Below, piece by piece: positions 62,917-64,000 of a stretch of 64,000 nt of DNA (position 1 is its first letter; each line of letters opens with the position of its first letter). The translations under genes and the position numbers were made by a program. The DNA comes from Ekhidna sp964289745 (GTDB taxonomy: Bacteria > Bacteroidota > Bacteroidia > Cytophagales > Cyclobacteriaceae). The stretch spans positions 558,001-622,000 of the forward strand of contig CAXYMM010000001.1 of the NCBI GenBank assembly GCA_964289745.1, read 5' to 3'. The notes under the pieces are model-generated. The model searched no databases and was not told the DNA's origin. It was given only the letters and a program-made list of their open reading frames with translations.

Positions 62917-64000
62917 TTACTTTAATCCTTTTGAATGTTTTAAGCGTATTGGTTCTATTGTACCGCAAAGAAACCATATACTGGCCAAAGCAAGCAATGC
63001 CAATGAAGCCCCTATGATAAATGCGGGAGTATAATTGCCACCCATGGTAAGCCATGGCACCAAGTAAGTGAGTCCTGCAGCGGTGAGCTTCGCAGCCATT
63101 CCAGCATACCCAGACAGGCTACCTACAGACCTGCCTCTAAAAAAATCGCTGGGTAAGGTCTGTACATTTCCTATTGCTGTCTGAAAACCAAAGAGTATCA
63201 CCGCCATGATCAGTACAGCAACAATCGGTTCTCCCGGGTTGGCCATGGCTATGAGCGCTGGCAACATAATCAAGCAACCTAGGGTAATCACAGCTTTTCT
63301 CGTTTTGTTAATGTCCCATCCCGCCTTCATTCTGTTTTGAGCAAATAAACCACCAAACCATGCCCCTAGCATGGCACCTACGTATGGTACCCATCCATAA
63401 ATTCCGATCCCTTTCACATCCATCTCATACACTTCAGATAGGTAGATCGGAATCCAGAAAACGAACAACCACCAAATAGGGTCAATGGCCGCAGAAGCGA
63501 TTATTACGCCCCAACTTTGTTTGTGTCGCAATACCTCTTCTTTTGGTTCTTCCGATGTTTTTTCATCTATCGTTTCATTCTTTTGGCCCTCTATAATGAA
63601 TGCTCGCTCTTCGTCTGTAATCCACGGGTGATCTTTTGGAGGAGACTTGACTAGGTACATCCAAGGCAGTAGCCATAAAAACCCCACCACTCCTATCAAA
63701 AAAAAGATCATTTGCCAATTGAAGTAAATGGTCAAAAGGGCAATAAGTGGTATGGAGATAATGCCTCCAATAGCTGCCCCCGAGTTGAATAACCCTTGTG
63801 CAAAGGCGCGCTCTTTTGTGGGAAACCACTCAGCATTTCCCTTGGCTGCACCCGGCCAGTTTCCCGCTTCTGCAATACCTAAAACAGACCTGAAAATCGC
63901 AAATCCTGCGAAGGACTTGGCCAAAGCATGCAACGCCGTGGCCATCGACCAGACAGAGATAGAAAGTGCAAAGCCTAAGCGAGTCCCTATCCAATCAAAA
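62917..64000 (-). CDS. MFS transporter, hexuronate-type (5' end beyond window)
   Basis: The frame stays open to the window edge (FDWIGTRLGFALSISVWSMA) and reads to 62917. At least ten hydrophobic helices are visible, with the ACS-family signature GIAEAGNWPGAAKGNAEWFP. That pattern is typical of anion:cation symporters such as ExuT for uronates. It starts the catabolic block, 18 bp before the SDR gene, and probably imports the uronate. Confidence 0.9.
   Translation of the reverse strand, partial: FDWIGTRLGFALSISVWSMATALHALAKSFAGFAIFRSVLGIAEAGNWPGAAKGNAEWFPTKERAFAQGLFNSGAAIGGIISIPLIALLTIYFNWQMIFFLIGVVGFLWLLPWMYLVKSPPKDHPWITDEERAFIIEGQKNETIDEKTSEEPKEEVLRHKQSWGVIIASAAIDPIWWLFVFWIPIYLSEVYEMDVKGIGIYGWVPYVGAMLGAWFGGLFAQNRMKAGWDINKTRKAVITLGCLIMLPALIAMANPGEPIVAVLIMAVILFGFQTAIGNVQTLPSDFFRGRSVGSLSGYAGMAAKLTAAGLTYLVPWLTMGGNYTPAFIIGASLALLALASIWFLCGTIEPIRLKHSKGLK

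Overview
The window looks like a Bacteroidota chromosome, most probably a marine-type member of the Cytophagales or a close relative. This rests on a type IX secretion sorting tail, a DUF4270 lipoprotein, a GT117/DUF2723 membrane enzyme, a TonB receptor with a carboxypeptidase-regulatory plug, lipoproteins with acidic residues just after the lipobox cysteine, and TTTG / TAnnTTTG promoter boxes. No computation was run; all calls come from reading the sequence.

Layout. 1-2.3 kb: partial alanine-dehydrogenase-like gene, small unknown gene, gltX, ridA. 2.5-8.5 kb: a complete type I restriction-modification operon (hsdM-hsdS-hsdR, overlapping starts and stops) inserted between housekeeping genes. 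8.6-29.8 kb: core genes (glmS, DUF4270 lipoprotein, GT5 synthase N-domain, panC-panD, YbhN-like membrane protein, zinc peptidase, MaoC protein, proC-argD-argB, GT117 enzyme, nnrDE, Na+/solute symporter, clpS, recR, murF, DUF2461), then tRNA-Val(UAC).

30-47 kb is the accessory heart of the window. It has three paralogous surface lipoproteins built as lipobox, then 1, 2 or 6 PKD domains, a cadherin-like linker and 21-residue leucine-rich repeats. Two of the three carry a perfect ATCAA pentanucleotide tract (34 and 18 units) between the only ATG codons and the lipoprotein signal peptide. With these unit counts both genes are out of frame from their ATGs, which is the architecture of an ON/OFF phase-variation locus. 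Between the paralogs lies a 3.85 kb cargo (truncated YcaO gene, small membrane protein, TPR protein, TonB receptor, another gene fragment) bracketed by 517-519 bp direct repeats that contain the 3' end of alkB. It is followed by alkB, DoxX, an EamA transporter, a decayed threonine aldolase gene, and an HTTM protein.

47-58.9 kb: sterol-desaturase-like hydroxylase, KirBac-type potassium channel, a Cu/Zn-SOD-like lipoprotein lacking two zinc ligands, an IS1595 remnant, an ALDH7-type dehydrogenase, a compact type III polyketide synthase / methyltransferase / UbiA / flavoprotein cluster, HtrA and Hsp20. 59.1-64 kb: tRNA-Asn(GUU), then a uronate (alginate- or pectin-type) catabolic block: KDPG aldolase, KDG kinase, a Nudix-fold regulator with a degenerate Nudix box, an SDR reductase and an MFS transporter running off the window end.
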